This document shows positions 7,885 through 15,819 of a stretch of 20,481 nt of DNA, one piece after another. The DNA is from Bacteroidales bacterium (GTDB lineage Bacteria > Bacteroidota > Bacteroidia > Bacteroidales > F082), in contig JALNZT010000057.1 in the NCBI GenBank assembly GCA_023229135.1, positions 1 to 20,481 on the forward strand, written 5' to 3'. The position numbers were made by a program, and so were the translations under genes. The notes under the pieces are model-generated. The model was not told the origin of the DNA. It made no database searches and saw nothing but the letters and a program-made list of their open reading frames with translations. Within the stretch, counting starts at the first letter, position 1. The number at the start of each line of letters is the position of its first letter.

Positions 7885-9717
7885 ATGCGGCTTTATAGAT
7901 TACTTTTTTTTATTGTTGTTATTTTGCTGGTAAACAGCAGTCTGGCCTTTTCTCAATTACGTATTGAACTAAAGGAAGCTAAGCCCTTGGTTTTTGAAAT
8001 CAGCTCCGATCTGAAGTCGCCACACCAGAATTCAATTTTTCCGCTTTATGCCGGTCAAACGGTGCAAACAAAAATAGCATCAAAAAACGCAATTGCTTGG
8101 ATAAAAAACAATAAAGCAAATCGGTTGATTAGCCAGTTGAAGGTGGAGAATACGAGCAAAAGCCCTTTGATTTTTTACTTTGAAAGTGTTGAGCTTGATG
8201 CCGATGCGCTGATGTATATCTATGCGGAGGATTTTTCAATCGTTCAAGGTCCTTTAACTCAAAAAGATTTTACTGATGGTTTTGCTTTCGTGGCAGGTCC
8301 CATTTCAGGTTCAGCAATCATCGTTCAGCTTGAAAAAAGAGTCGGGGGGAAAGCCAGCTTCATCCTAAATGAAATTGGAGTATTGAGCAAGGAAGCTGCA
8401 AATATTTCTGGCTTTGGCACTTCCGGAAACTGCCAAGTCAATGTAAATTGTGCAGAGGGTCGAACGCTTCAACGACAAAAAAATGGCGTTGCACGCCTGT
8501 TACTTAAGCAAGGTTCAAGCTTGTTTTATTGCTCGGGCACACTAATTAACAATACGCGGCACGATTTTGCGCCGCTTTTTCTAACCGCAAATCATTGTGG
8601 TAAATATGCTACAGAAGAAGATTACAGCCAATGGCTGTTTCATTTTAACTACGAAGCTGAATCTTGTGAAAACCCCGTAAACGAACCTGCTTATTATTCA
8701 ATTACTGGCGCTCAGTTACTTTCTAAATCTACCGATAACGAAAATTCAGGTTCGGATTTTAAACTTTTATTGCTCAATTCCGAAGTGCCGGCAAGCATCA
8801 ATCCTTTCTTCAACGGCTGGAATCGCCTAAATAATAGTAGTGATTTTGGCCATTCCATTCACCATCCCGATGGTGATATAAAAAAAATATCAACCTACAA
8901 TAACCGACTTGCTTCTACTTCCTATGGTGGTGGTAGCGAAAATCCTGAAGGAAAATACTGGCGCGTAAGCTGGGCAGACACTGAAAACGGACATGGCGTA
9001 ACAGAAGGCGGCTCGTCAGGCAGCCCGCTATTCGACGAAAATGGCTTGGTAATCGGTGCACTGACTGGTGGCCTTTCTTCTTGTAACGAAGTTGGAGCGC
9101 CTGATTATTATGGAAAATTTTCATACTCCTGGGAATCTAATGGCACAAGTGCAGCGCAACAGTTGATGCCTTGGCTTGATCCTGAGTTTACGGGTGCTAC
9201 TTCAATTTCGGGTCTGGGATACAATCCTGATGAACTTATTGCCTTCTTCTCAGCAGATGCCAACGCGCTGATTATTGATCAGAAAGTAAGCTTCTCAAAC
9301 CTCTCTTCTGGTATTATTACTAAATATGAATGGTTTTTTGAAGGTGGAACTCCAGACTCATCAACGAAAAAAAATCCGGAAGAGATTATTTTTGAACAGC
9401 CCGGCCTGTTTGATGTGCGTCTTATTGTGTCCAATAGCATAGCTTCCGATACCTTGAGACTTAAAAATTATATCGTGGTTCGTCCGCAGATTTATCCCAA
9501 TCCGGCCAACAATAAATTTTTCTTGGATTTTGGAAGAAGTTTCCCGGAACAGCTCGAAATCAACCTGTTCAATAGTCAGTCACGCGTGGTGCAATTTGAA
9601 ACTTACCGCACAGAAAACAAGCTGGTAGTTGTTCCTGGTCATTCTGAAAAAGGCCTGCACTTGTTAAATGTTATTCACGGAGAAAATTCGCAGGTCTTTA
9701 AAATTGCGCTGTTTTAA
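7885..9717 (+). CDS. T9SS-secreted lysyl-endopeptidase-type serine protease with PKD domain
   Basis: A 610-residue secreted protease, numbered from the ATG at 7885, which gives a clean signal peptide (MRLYRLLFFIVVILLV, cleaved after AFS). The frame is open back to a TTG at 7816, but that would bury the signal peptide and include the promoter. After an N-terminal region (to about 175) the chymotrypsin-fold domain resembles Lys-C/lysyl endopeptidases: YCSGTLINNTRHDF, then LTANHCG with catalytic H237, GSDFKLLLLN with D291, and EGGSSGSPLFD with S378. A PKD-like domain spans about 455-533 (YEWFFEGGTPDSS; FDVRLIVSN). A type IX sorting domain follows from IYPNPANN to the end. It is predicted to be exported by T9SS and released or surface-attached. 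Cleavage after lysine is inferred from family resemblance only. Confidence 0.92.
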   Translation: MRLYRLLFFIVVILLVNSSLAFSQLRIELKEAKPLVFEISSDLKSPHQNSIFPLYAGQTVQTKIASKNAIAWIKNNKANRLISQLKVENTSKSPLIFYFESVELDADALMYIYAEDFSIVQGPLTQKDFTDGFAFVAGPISGSAIIVQLEKRVGGKASFILNEIGVLSKEAANISGFGTSGNCQVNVNCAEGRTLQRQKNGVARLLLKQGSSLFYCSGTLINNTRHDFAPLFLTANHCGKYATEEDYSQWLFHFNYEAESCENPVNEPAYYSITGAQLLSKSTDNENSGSDFKLLLLNSEVPASINPFFNGWNRLNNSSDFGHSIHHPDGDIKKISTYNNRLASTSYGGGSENPEGKYWRVSWADTENGHGVTEGGSSGSPLFDENGLVIGALTGGLSSCNEVGAPDYYGKFSYSWESNGTSAAQQLMPWLDPEFTGATSISGLGYNPDELIAFFSADANALIIDQKVSFSNLSSGIITKYEWFFEGGTPDSSTKKNPEEIIFEQPGLFDVRLIVSNSIASDTLRLKNYIVVRPQIYPNPANNKFFLDFGRSFPEQLEINLFNSQSRVVQFETYRTENKLVVVPGHSEKGLHLLNVIHGENSQVFKIALF

Positions 9718-9732
9718 AGGTCTTCTCTAAAA

Positions 9733-10785
9733 CTACCCTTCAAAACTGCGCGATTGGATGTAGCCTCGCCATTTTTCGAGCAAGGTAGAAATATCATTAG
9801 GAAGATCAGATTCAAAAAATAGTTGTTCGCCGGTATGAGGATGTTTGAAACCTAATGATTTGGCATGCAAGCCTTGCCGCGGCAGAATCTGAAAGCAGTT
9901 ATCAATAAACTGTTTGTATTTAGTAAACGAAGTGCCTTTAATAATCCTGTCGCCACCATACCAATTGTCGTTAAACAAAGGATGCCCAATATGTTTCATG
10001 TGCGCCCTGATTTGGTGCGTTCTGCCTGTTTCAAGCTGACATTCAACGAGGGTTACATAGCCGAAACGCTCTAAAACGCGGTAATGTGTAATGGCTTCTT
10101 TGCCAAATTTGCCGTCAGGAAAAACACTCATCACCTTGCGGTCTTTCAGGCTACGCCCAATATGGCCGGTGATGGTTCCGGATTCTTCTTCAAAATCACC
10201 CCAAACCAGCGCCTGGTATTTGCGCTCAATAGTATGATTGAAAAATTGTCGCGCCATTACCGTTTGCGAAAGCTCATCCTTAGTGATTAAAAGCAGTCCT
10301 GTGGTATCTTTATCAATGCGGTGAGCCAGATAGCCATAGCTATTTTCGATTTGTTGACCCGTTTTTTTAAAATGATAAGCCAGCGCATTAAGCAGTGTGC
10401 CGTCATAATTACCGTGTCCGGGATGCACCACAAGATCGGCTTGTTTGTTTACAATAACGATGTATTTGTCTTCATAAACAATATTCAGCGGAATAGCTTC
10501 TGGTTTAATCTCCACGATACGAGGTGGATAAGAAAAAACAACGGTGACAACATCGTTTGGTTTGATCTTATAGTTTTGCTTTACTTCTGCTCCATTCACC
10601 AGAATATTTCCTGCCTTCGCAGTCTGCTGGATTTTATTGCGTGAAACATTTTCGATCCGGTTGAGCAGGAACTTATCTATTCGAAGTAAATCCTGGCCTT
10701 TGTCGGCCACGATGCGATAATGTTCGTAAAGCTCACTGTTTTCGTCATCTTTTTCAAAATCCTGAAGCGGAAAGTCTTTGTTCAT
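9733..10785 (-). CDS. rluD: RluD/RluA-family 23S rRNA pseudouridine synthase
   Basis: A 350-residue cytoplasmic RNA-modifying enzyme. An N-terminal S4 RNA-binding domain (about 33-90, LLRIDKFLLNRIENVSRNKI and ILVNGAEVKQNYKI) precedes the catalytic domain (about 100-335) with the family motif HRIDKDTTG (155-163). Its first aspartate, D158, is the catalytic nucleophile. QLETGRTHQIRAHMKHIGHP is the second conserved block. The S4-plus-synthase layout and length fit RluD, which modifies helix 69 of 23S rRNA; RluC is the main alternative, so the symbol is tentative. It starts 4 bases after the upstream T9SS protein and is the last gene of the PASTA operon. Its 3' end is 15 bases from that of the opposing protease gene, with no terminator hairpin between. 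Confidence 0.92.
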   Translation of the reverse strand: MNKDFPLQDFEKDDENSELYEHYRIVADKGQDLLRIDKFLLNRIENVSRNKIQQTAKAGNILVNGAEVKQNYKIKPNDVVTVVFSYPPRIVEIKPEAIPLNIVYEDKYIVIVNKQADLVVHPGHGNYDGTLLNALAYHFKKTGQQIENSYGYLAHRIDKDTTGLLLITKDELSQTVMARQFFNHTIERKYQALVWGDFEEESGTITGHIGRSLKDRKVMSVFPDGKFGKEAITHYRVLERFGYVTLVECQLETGRTHQIRAHMKHIGHPLFNDNWYGGDRIIKGTSFTKYKQFIDNCFQILPRQGLHAKSLGFKHPHTGEQLFFESDLPNDISTLLEKWRGYIQSRSFEG

Positions 10786-10789
10786 AATA

Positions 10790-12925
10790 CTATTTAATCA
10801 GTAATTTTTGTGTAGCAAATTGCCCACTGGTGTTGTTCACCCGAATCAAATACATTCCTTTAGTCAGGAAATCCAGCGTGAGTTGATTTTGCCATTTGGA
10901 GGAAAAAACCGCCCTACCCGTGAGGTCAAAGATGGAAATTTCTGTTGTATTATCAGAAGCAAAAGCTTCAGAACGCAAATTGATGACTGTGCTTGCCGGA
11001 TTGGGGAAAATGTTTAATGTAGGATTTTTTGTTGATGTATACTCATCATTTCCAACGAAATAAGACGATCCAACTACCGGCCTCAGCATGATGGAGCCAG
11101 GATAGTCGCTGTTGCGCCATTGTTCATCAGATTTATAAAAGTTGTATTGGCTGTTGTCGAGGCTAGCATCAAAACCAATATTTATGCTACCAATTTCTTC
11201 CTGCATCAGCCCAATATAAAAGGTGCCGTTTATAACCAATGGATCGGGGAAAGTGTAATAATGGAACCCGTAAAGGGTCTCATCCCATTTCGGCCTTTGC
11301 CGGACAAGCCTGTATATTTCCTCACCGGGCTTACCGTTATTATCTCTCCAAACTACAATGTCGAAAAATTTATTGTTGGCATTGTCATGGGTTCTGTTGA
11401 AAAGCATTTGAACACCATTCAACGTATCTGGCACGACCATTTTAAATTGAACGGCCATATGCGCACCAGCAGGTTCCAGGCCGTAGCCTAATTCTGGTGT
11501 GCCGTCGTCGTAGGCGAAATAATTGTAAAATCCCTGAGTAAACTGTACTGAATCCGTGAGTGGCACTGCAAGCGTTGAATCGCTGATATAATGTGTAATC
11601 AGGTAGGAAGTCGAATCTCTGTCGAAATCCAAAGAAAATAAGGAAGCCACTGGTGGACAGGCATGTGCAGCACCGCATCCGCTTTCACAAGTCTGATATC
11701 CTGAAATCGAGAAAGGCAGCAGGTTGCAATTTCCGCCATCGTAAGTAAATCGCTGATTACCATTAATTTGTGTAGCCTGATAGCGGTAAGTGGTGTTGTG
11801 CGTGATGCTATCGAGATTGGTTATGAAAAGTTCAAAAGCAGGCCGAACCGCATTTGTAGGATCGGCACGATATTGCTTATAAGGCATTGCTTGATAGCGT
11901 TTTAGAAAAGATGGGGCACGTTCCGAAAAACTGATTTTTTTGTAAGTTGTGTCAGAAAAATTCCTGTCACGATTCAAATAAACCATATCGATGTGCCACT
12001 GATCGACGTTGCTGCGATTAGAAGGAAGACTATTGTCGGCAATGCTTCCGTAGTTGTAAAAACGAAACTGAAAACGTTCTGAAAAAAAATCAGGATTGAT
12101 AACTGGAATCAGTACTTGTTTAAAATAGGTGTTATTTTCTGCATAAAATTCTTCTAAAGTTTGGCCTCCCTGCATAGCCCATACTGTGTTCCAGCGTATT
12201 GTCGGCTTAAATATAGAATCGCAAGGCATCCAAATCTCGTCTCCCCAAGTCAAAATACGATTGCTGACCATAAATAAATTAGTGTCGCAGCCCAAAGGTG
12301 CAAAAAGTGTGTCGAGAGGAAAGATAGTATCTATTTGATTGGCAAGTAAATAATCGTCAACCCAAACTTTTACTGAGTCAATAAAATCAAACTCCATTTC
12401 TCCAGTTGGATATCCAAATTGCAGAATGAGACTGTCGTGTTTTTCCGGCTTATCGCCTCGGCCTTGTGGCTGGTAGAAAAAACTAAAGTAGATTGAATCC
12501 GCAGGGCTTAAGGCTTTTGGTGAAGGGTTGAACACGGAATCGAGCCGAATTAAGACCGATTGCAACTGGTCGGCCTTAAAAGGACGAATGGAAGCGTTGG
12601 GATACACTTCGCCATTTTCGTTGAGTACATCAAATGTTGCCGCTGCCGTATTGGGTGGCAAAAAGGGAAAGTCTTTATTGATAAAAACATGTTTGTCAAC
12701 CCATTTTTGTGAGTCGGGATAGATATTAGAAGTGCTGAAATCATCAAAGAAGGGCAAATGGGTGCTGACTTCAGCTGTCTGAATGTTTTTCGAGGTAACA
12801 GCTTTTTGTTGCAGCTGGGCGTTAAAAAAGAGTCCATTGATGGTTTCTTGTGCTTGTAATCTATTGATGGTTAGCAGAGAAATAACCAATAAAATTAGCC
12901 ATGAGATAAATTTATTTCTTTGCAT
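10790..12925 (-). CDS. Large T9SS-exported surface protein of unknown function
   Basis: A 711-residue secreted protein. The signal peptide is about 1-26 (LILLVISLLTINRLQAQ). An N-terminal region begins THLPFFDDFS..YPDSQKW (56-75), a motif I associate with large Bacteroidota secreted proteins. A cysteine cluster lies at about 400-423 (C400, C413, C417, C423). Residues 468-620 form a beta-sandwich-like module starting YFAYDDGTPELGYGL and containing DIVVWRDNNGKPGEEIY. A type A T9SS sorting domain spans about 636-711, opening with LNIFPNPAS and closing with GMYLIRVNNTSGQFATQKLL. No catalytic motif is seen. Its ATG overlaps the stop of the PASTA gene by one base (TAATG), so translation is probably coupled, and rluD follows after 4 bases. 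The biological role is unknown. Confidence 0.9.
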   Translation of the reverse strand: MQRNKFISWLILLVISLLTINRLQAQETINGLFFNAQLQQKAVTSKNIQTAEVSTHLPFFDDFSTSNIYPDSQKWVDKHVFINKDFPFLPPNTAAATFDVLNENGEVYPNASIRPFKADQLQSVLIRLDSVFNPSPKALSPADSIYFSFFYQPQGRGDKPEKHDSLILQFGYPTGEMEFDFIDSVKVWVDDYLLANQIDTIFPLDTLFAPLGCDTNLFMVSNRILTWGDEIWMPCDSIFKPTIRWNTVWAMQGGQTLEEFYAENNTYFKQVLIPVINPDFFSERFQFRFYNYGSIADNSLPSNRSNVDQWHIDMVYLNRDRNFSDTTYKKISFSERAPSFLKRYQAMPYKQYRADPTNAVRPAFELFITNLDSITHNTTYRYQATQINGNQRFTYDGGNCNLLPFSISGYQTCESGCGAAHACPPVASLFSLDFDRDSTSYLITHYISDSTLAVPLTDSVQFTQGFYNYFAYDDGTPELGYGLEPAGAHMAVQFKMVVPDTLNGVQMLFNRTHDNANNKFFDIVVWRDNNGKPGEEIYRLVRQRPKWDETLYGFHYYTFPDPLVINGTFYIGLMQEEIGSINIGFDASLDNSQYNFYKSDEQWRNSDYPGSIMLRPVVGSSYFVGNDEYTSTKNPTLNIFPNPASTVINLRSEAFASDNTTEISIFDLTGRAVFSSKWQNQLTLDFLTKGMYLIRVNNTSGQFATQKLLIK

Positions 12926-13779
12926 TATTCTTCAAGAGGGTATAAATTATTAATAATTTGTTGCAAGCTGTCTTTGCTGATTTTGTCGGATTGTATTTTC
13001 ATGATAAGGTCTTCAAAATCAGTATTCAATTCTGATCTAAGCCATACGTCAATCCTTGTTCCCGGCGCCACTTCAGCACCGGGAAGGGTGACGGGCTCTG
13101 TTCGGAAAACCCGTGCATGTGCAGAATCTCCGTCAATGTAAAATATGTTTCCCAGGTTCAGGCTGGCTTTTTGTAAGGCAGCTTTTAGCTGTGTTGGACG
13201 CATACCAACCAAAAAGGGCAGTGGAGTTTTTTCGCCCTTGCCACCATTACCCAACACCAGATCAATATTACTTCCCTTAAAAATTTCAGTACCCGGTTCG
13301 ATCACCTCACCATTATATTGTTGCTCAATTACCGCGTTGCGCGCAAAATGATCAATATACACCAACGCATTGATGTTCAATCCGGCATTTTCAAGCCGCA
13401 CTGCTGCCTGTCTTATCGAAAGATTTCTCAAATTTGGCATGGCAACACGCTCAGCTGTTTGAGCTATAATGACATAGTAAATATTTCGTCCCTGTTTTAC
13501 CCGTGAACCCGGAAGCGGATCCTGCTGAATAATGGAGCCGTTGGGCGCACCTTTTTGATATACACTGTCTATAAGTACAAAATTAAAAAGCTGCTTATTT
13601 TGTTCAATAACAGTACGGTAATATTGTCCGCGAAAATCTGGAACACTATAAACTTCACCATGACGCGTATAGGAATCCAGCGATTTGAATATAACCCATG
13701 CTATGATTAACGACAGCAATAAAATTATTGCCAGATGCAGGTAAAAATTCTTTTTAGTCAGGAAAGTGAATACCCCCAT
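12925..13779 (-). CDS. Membrane-anchored PASTA-domain protein
   Basis: A 284-residue bitopic protein: a short cytoplasmic tail, one membrane segment (about 13-32), then three tandem PASTA-like repeats in the periplasm at about 42-107 (YSVPDFRGQYYRTVIEQN), 112-178 (VAMPNLRNLSIRQAAVRLE) and 184-248 (TPLPFLVGMRPTQLKAALQ). Each ends in the PG..V..G..I..V signature. PASTA domains bind muropeptides or penicillin-binding partners. No kinase or transpeptidase domain is attached, so this is a stand-alone sensor or scaffold for wall synthesis. It is the first gene of the operon with the T9SS protein and rluD, and it is divergent from ddl. A PASTA gene next to ddl and an RluA-type gene is a neighbourhood I recall from other Bacteroidota. 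ATG at 13779. Confidence 0.9.
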   Translation of the reverse strand: MGVFTFLTKKNFYLHLAIILLLSLIIAWVIFKSLDSYTRHGEVYSVPDFRGQYYRTVIEQNKQLFNFVLIDSVYQKGAPNGSIIQQDPLPGSRVKQGRNIYYVIIAQTAERVAMPNLRNLSIRQAAVRLENAGLNINALVYIDHFARNAVIEQQYNGEVIEPGTEIFKGSNIDLVLGNGGKGEKTPLPFLVGMRPTQLKAALQKASLNLGNIFYIDGDSAHARVFRTEPVTLPGAEVAPGTRIDVWLRSELNTDFEDLIMKIQSDKISKDSLQQIINNLYPLEE

Positions 13780-13856
13780 TTTTTTATAATTTAGCCTGAT
13801 TAAGTGCTGAATTGATTAAAAAACTACAACAGCCCGTTTTTATTGCTTGTAGGGCG

Positions 13857-13864
13857 CAAAGATA
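13857..13864 (-). promoter_or_regulatory. -7 element of the PASTA / T9SS / rluD operon promoter
   Basis: On the minus strand TATCTTTG followed by CGCCC is a perfect TAnnTTTG -7 box. No TTTG is found 19-22 bases upstream. The predicted start is about 70 bases before the PASTA ATG. No equally good box is seen for the divergent ddl gene in the same 161-base gap. Confidence 0.5.
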
Positions 13865-13940
13865 GCTATTTTAATCTTTGGCATTAGGCCTTGAACACAA
13901 GACGGATAGTTGATTTTTATTGAACAATAACGACCTTTTT

Positions 13941-14915
13941 ATGAAAAAAATTGCCATAGTTTGTGGTGGAGATTCAGGAGAATACGAAATTTCGGTGAAG
14001 AGCGCAGCAGTCGTCAGGCGGCATTTAGACCCGAAAGTTTATGAAGCATGGTTGGTTTTTATCACCAAAGAGGCCTGGTATGTACAGGATGAAAACAACG
14101 AAAATTTTCTGGTTGATAAAAATGATTTTTCTGTGACTATAGGCGATAGACATATTGTTTTTGACGCCGTTTTTAATGCCATTCATGGCTCGCCGGGTGA
14201 GAATGGCCTGCTAAATGGCTATTTTGAGCTGCTTGGTGTTCCTTATACCTCCTCGGATTTAACGACTTCGGCCCTTACTTTTCATAAAGATTTTTGTAAA
14301 CGCATCGTTCAAACGCATGGCATGAGCGTTGCCTCGTCGGTGCTGTTGAATGAGGATGAGGCTTTTGATACAGAGCAGATTATTAACTACCTCAAGTTAC
14401 CGGTTTTCGTGAAACCCAACAATGGCGGCTCAAGCGTGGGGATTTCAAAAGTAAAAACCTTGGAAGAGCTAGCACCTGCTATTGAAAAGGCATTCAAGGA
14501 AGATCACCAGGTTTTAATAGAAGCCTTTGCGAAAGGTCGCGAAATTGCCTGCGGTGCTATGAATATGAAAGGCAGGTTAATCGTGTTTCCGCTGACCGAG
14601 ATTGTGAGTAAAAATGAATTTTTCGACTACGAAGCTAAATACACCAAAGGCATGGCCGACGAGATAACGCCGGCACCGATTTCAGAAGATGACGAGCTTT
14701 GGGTGAAAACTACTGCGGCGCAGCTTTATCCGTTGTTGGAGTGTAGAGGTTTTGTGAGGTTTGATTTTATCCTGACCGAAAAAGACCTGATATTTATTGA
14801 ACTAAATACCGTTCCGGGTATTTCAGAAGCCAGTATATTGCCGCAGCAAGCCGAATTTATGGGCATTTCGTTGAAGTCGTTATTTTCAATGGCTATCGAA
14901 AATATTCTTCCATAA
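13941..14915 (+). CDS. ddl: D-alanine--D-alanine ligase
   Basis: A cytoplasmic ATP-grasp ligase that makes the D-Ala-D-Ala dipeptide for peptidoglycan stem peptides. Numbered from the ATG at 13941 it has 324 residues, a normal length. Signatures, in order: CGGDSGEYEISVKSA near the N-terminus (serine and glutamate of the first substrate site), IHGSPGENGLLNGYFELLG, the ATP-binding VFVKPNNGGSSVGISKV, RFDFILTEKDLIFIELN (metal-binding acidic residues and asparagine), and NTVPGISEASILPQQA at the C-terminus. The frame is open to a TTG at 13920, but the ATG gives the usual MKKIAIVCGG start. It diverges from the PASTA operon, which fits a shared cell-wall theme. Its stop is 3 bases from the stop of the opposing rdgB. 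Confidence 0.96.
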   Translation: MKKIAIVCGGDSGEYEISVKSAAVVRRHLDPKVYEAWLVFITKEAWYVQDENNENFLVDKNDFSVTIGDRHIVFDAVFNAIHGSPGENGLLNGYFELLGVPYTSSDLTTSALTFHKDFCKRIVQTHGMSVASSVLLNEDEAFDTEQIINYLKLPVFVKPNNGGSSVGISKVKTLEELAPAIEKAFKEDHQVLIEAFAKGREIACGAMNMKGRLIVFPLTEIVSKNEFFDYEAKYTKGMADEITPAPISEDDELWVKTTAAQLYPLLECRGFVRFDFILTEKDLIFIELNTVPGISEASILPQQAEFMGISLKSLFSMAIENILP

Positions 14916-14918
14916 CGG

Positions 14919-15503
14919 CTAATCTGAAACCGATCTAATAAAAGAAATCAGTTTTTGGGTGGCAATAGCGCGGTGGCTGATTTTATTTTTCACAGAGGCG
15001 TCCATTTCAGCAAAAGTTTGCTGGTAACCATCGGGCAGAAAAATAGGATCGTAGCCAAAACCACTTTCTCCTGAACTTTCGGTCGTGATATTCCCGCAGA
15101 TTTTTCCTTCAAACCGGTAAAGTTGTCCTTCCCAGAATAAGGCGATTACGGTTTTAAAACAGGCTCTACGATTTTTTAGGCCATGCATTTCGCGCAGCAG
15201 TTTGTTTACGTTATCTGCATAAGTAGCATTTTCGCCGGCATAGCGGGCGGAATAGACGCCTGGTGCTCCGTTGAGGGCTTCTACTTCCAGCCCGGTATCA
15301 TCGGCAAAACAATCAAGTAAGTATCTGTCGTGAATAAAGTTGGCTTTTTGAATGGCGTTGCCTTCAAGTGTAGGTGAGGTTTCCGGGATATCACCTTCAA
15401 ATTGGATGTCTTTCAGGCTTAAAAGTTGGAGCTGATTTCCAATAATATGCTGTATTTCAGCTATTTTATAGCGGTTGTTAGTCGCGAAAACAAGTTTATT
15501 CAT
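14919..15503 (-). CDS. rdgB: RdgB/HAM1-type non-canonical purine NTP pyrophosphatase
   Basis: A 194-residue cytoplasmic house-cleaning enzyme that hydrolyses dITP, ITP and XTP to monophosphates, keeping deaminated purines out of DNA and RNA. Family blocks are intact: LVFATNNRYKIAEI at the N-terminus (T/SxNxxK substrate motif), ETSPTLEGNAIQKA, DDTGLEVEALNGAPGVYSAR (catalytic aspartates), GFGYDPIFLP, and KNKISHRAIA near the end (SHR motif). The ATG at 15503 is preferred over an in-frame GTG at 15521 because it gives the standard MNKLVFATNN start. A -7 box lies about 40 bases upstream. It converges on ddl with a 3-base gap and no room for a terminator, so the two transcripts must overlap. With ung nearby it adds a second uracil/hypoxanthine-avoidance function to the window. 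Confidence 0.95.
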   Translation of the reverse strand: MNKLVFATNNRYKIAEIQHIIGNQLQLLSLKDIQFEGDIPETSPTLEGNAIQKANFIHDRYLLDCFADDTGLEVEALNGAPGVYSARYAGENATYADNVNKLLREMHGLKNRRACFKTVIALFWEGQLYRFEGKICGNITTESSGESGFGYDPIFLPDGYQQTFAEMDASVKNKISHRAIATQKLISFIRSVSD

Positions 15504-15540
15504 TTTTGGCAGTATTAGCACTCAATTGCTGAGCTGCCGG

Positions 15541-15548
15541 CAAAAATA
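15541..15548 (-). promoter_or_regulatory. -7 element of the rdgB promoter
   Basis: On the minus strand TATTTTTG followed by CCGG matches TAnnTTTG. The predicted transcript starts near 15534, about 30 bases before the ATG at 15503. No -33 TTTG is seen at the standard spacing. Confidence 0.4.
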
Positions 15549-15655
15549 AGCTAAAAACCGAACACGCGAACATGAAGAAGTCGGGGGTTATGTGGGAAGA
15601 GAATAGCTTAAGCTTGTGATGTGGCTGGCTTAGTATTATTATTTGGAACAAAAAG

Positions 15656-15697
15656 TCCCGATATTTAATGTGCTTTAAAGCATATTAAATATCGGGA
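15656..15697 (-). terminator. 42-base near-perfect palindrome, probable terminator of the fadL-SGNH unit
   Basis: The two halves pair over 21 positions with one mismatch (G15670 against T15683); the centre TGCTTTAAAGCA is itself palindromic. On the minus strand the hairpin is followed by ACTTTTTG (15655-15649), as in an intrinsic terminator for the SGNH gene ending at 15820. It is 120 bases downstream of that stop and may back up the first hairpin. A dispersed intergenic repeat is the alternative. Confidence 0.55.
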
Positions 15698-15755
15698 AAA
15701 TCTATAAGCAATAGTTCTGCCTATCTACCTTCAGAAAAAAATCTTCTTTTTCAGA

Positions 15756-15814
15756 CTTTGCTAAGAAAAGGTCAAAAACGAGCGTAACGCAGTATTTGGC
15801 CTTTTCTTGCAAAG
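15756..15814 (-). repeat. Long imperfect hairpin just after the SGNH gene stop
   Basis: CTTTGC-T-AAGAAAAGGTCAAA (15756-15776) pairs with TTTGGCCTTTTCTTGCAAAG (15795-15814): 20 pairs, one bulged T (15762), one G-U-type pair (T15772/G15799). The 18-base loop contains GCGTAACGC. The hairpin starts six bases after the minus-strand stop codon. A T7 run follows about 14 bases after the stem on the minus strand, so it could act in termination or in protecting the mRNA 3' end. Confidence 0.6.
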
Positions 15815-15819
15815 ACTCA

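Larger units (their letters stand above)
15504..15819. other. 316-base intergenic region with two inverted repeats
   Basis: No convincing coding frame is seen here. The part next to rdgB (15504-15650) holds the rdgB promoter. The part next to the SGNH gene holds two separate inverted repeats (15656-15697 and 15756-15814), annotated individually, with an A-rich link between them that reads as TTTTTTT on the minus strand (15735-15741). Confidence 0.7.

Noticed and set aside
10321..10644. 107-codon plus-strand frame
   Set aside because: Antisense to the conserved catalytic part of the pseudouridine synthase.
11120..11491. 123-codon plus-strand frame
   Set aside because: Antisense to the T9SS surface protein within its beta-sandwich module; no motif or promoter.
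13920..13940. TTG upstream start for ddl
   Set aside because: The ATG at 13941 gives the conserved MKKIAIVCGG N-terminus; the seven extra residues have no family support.
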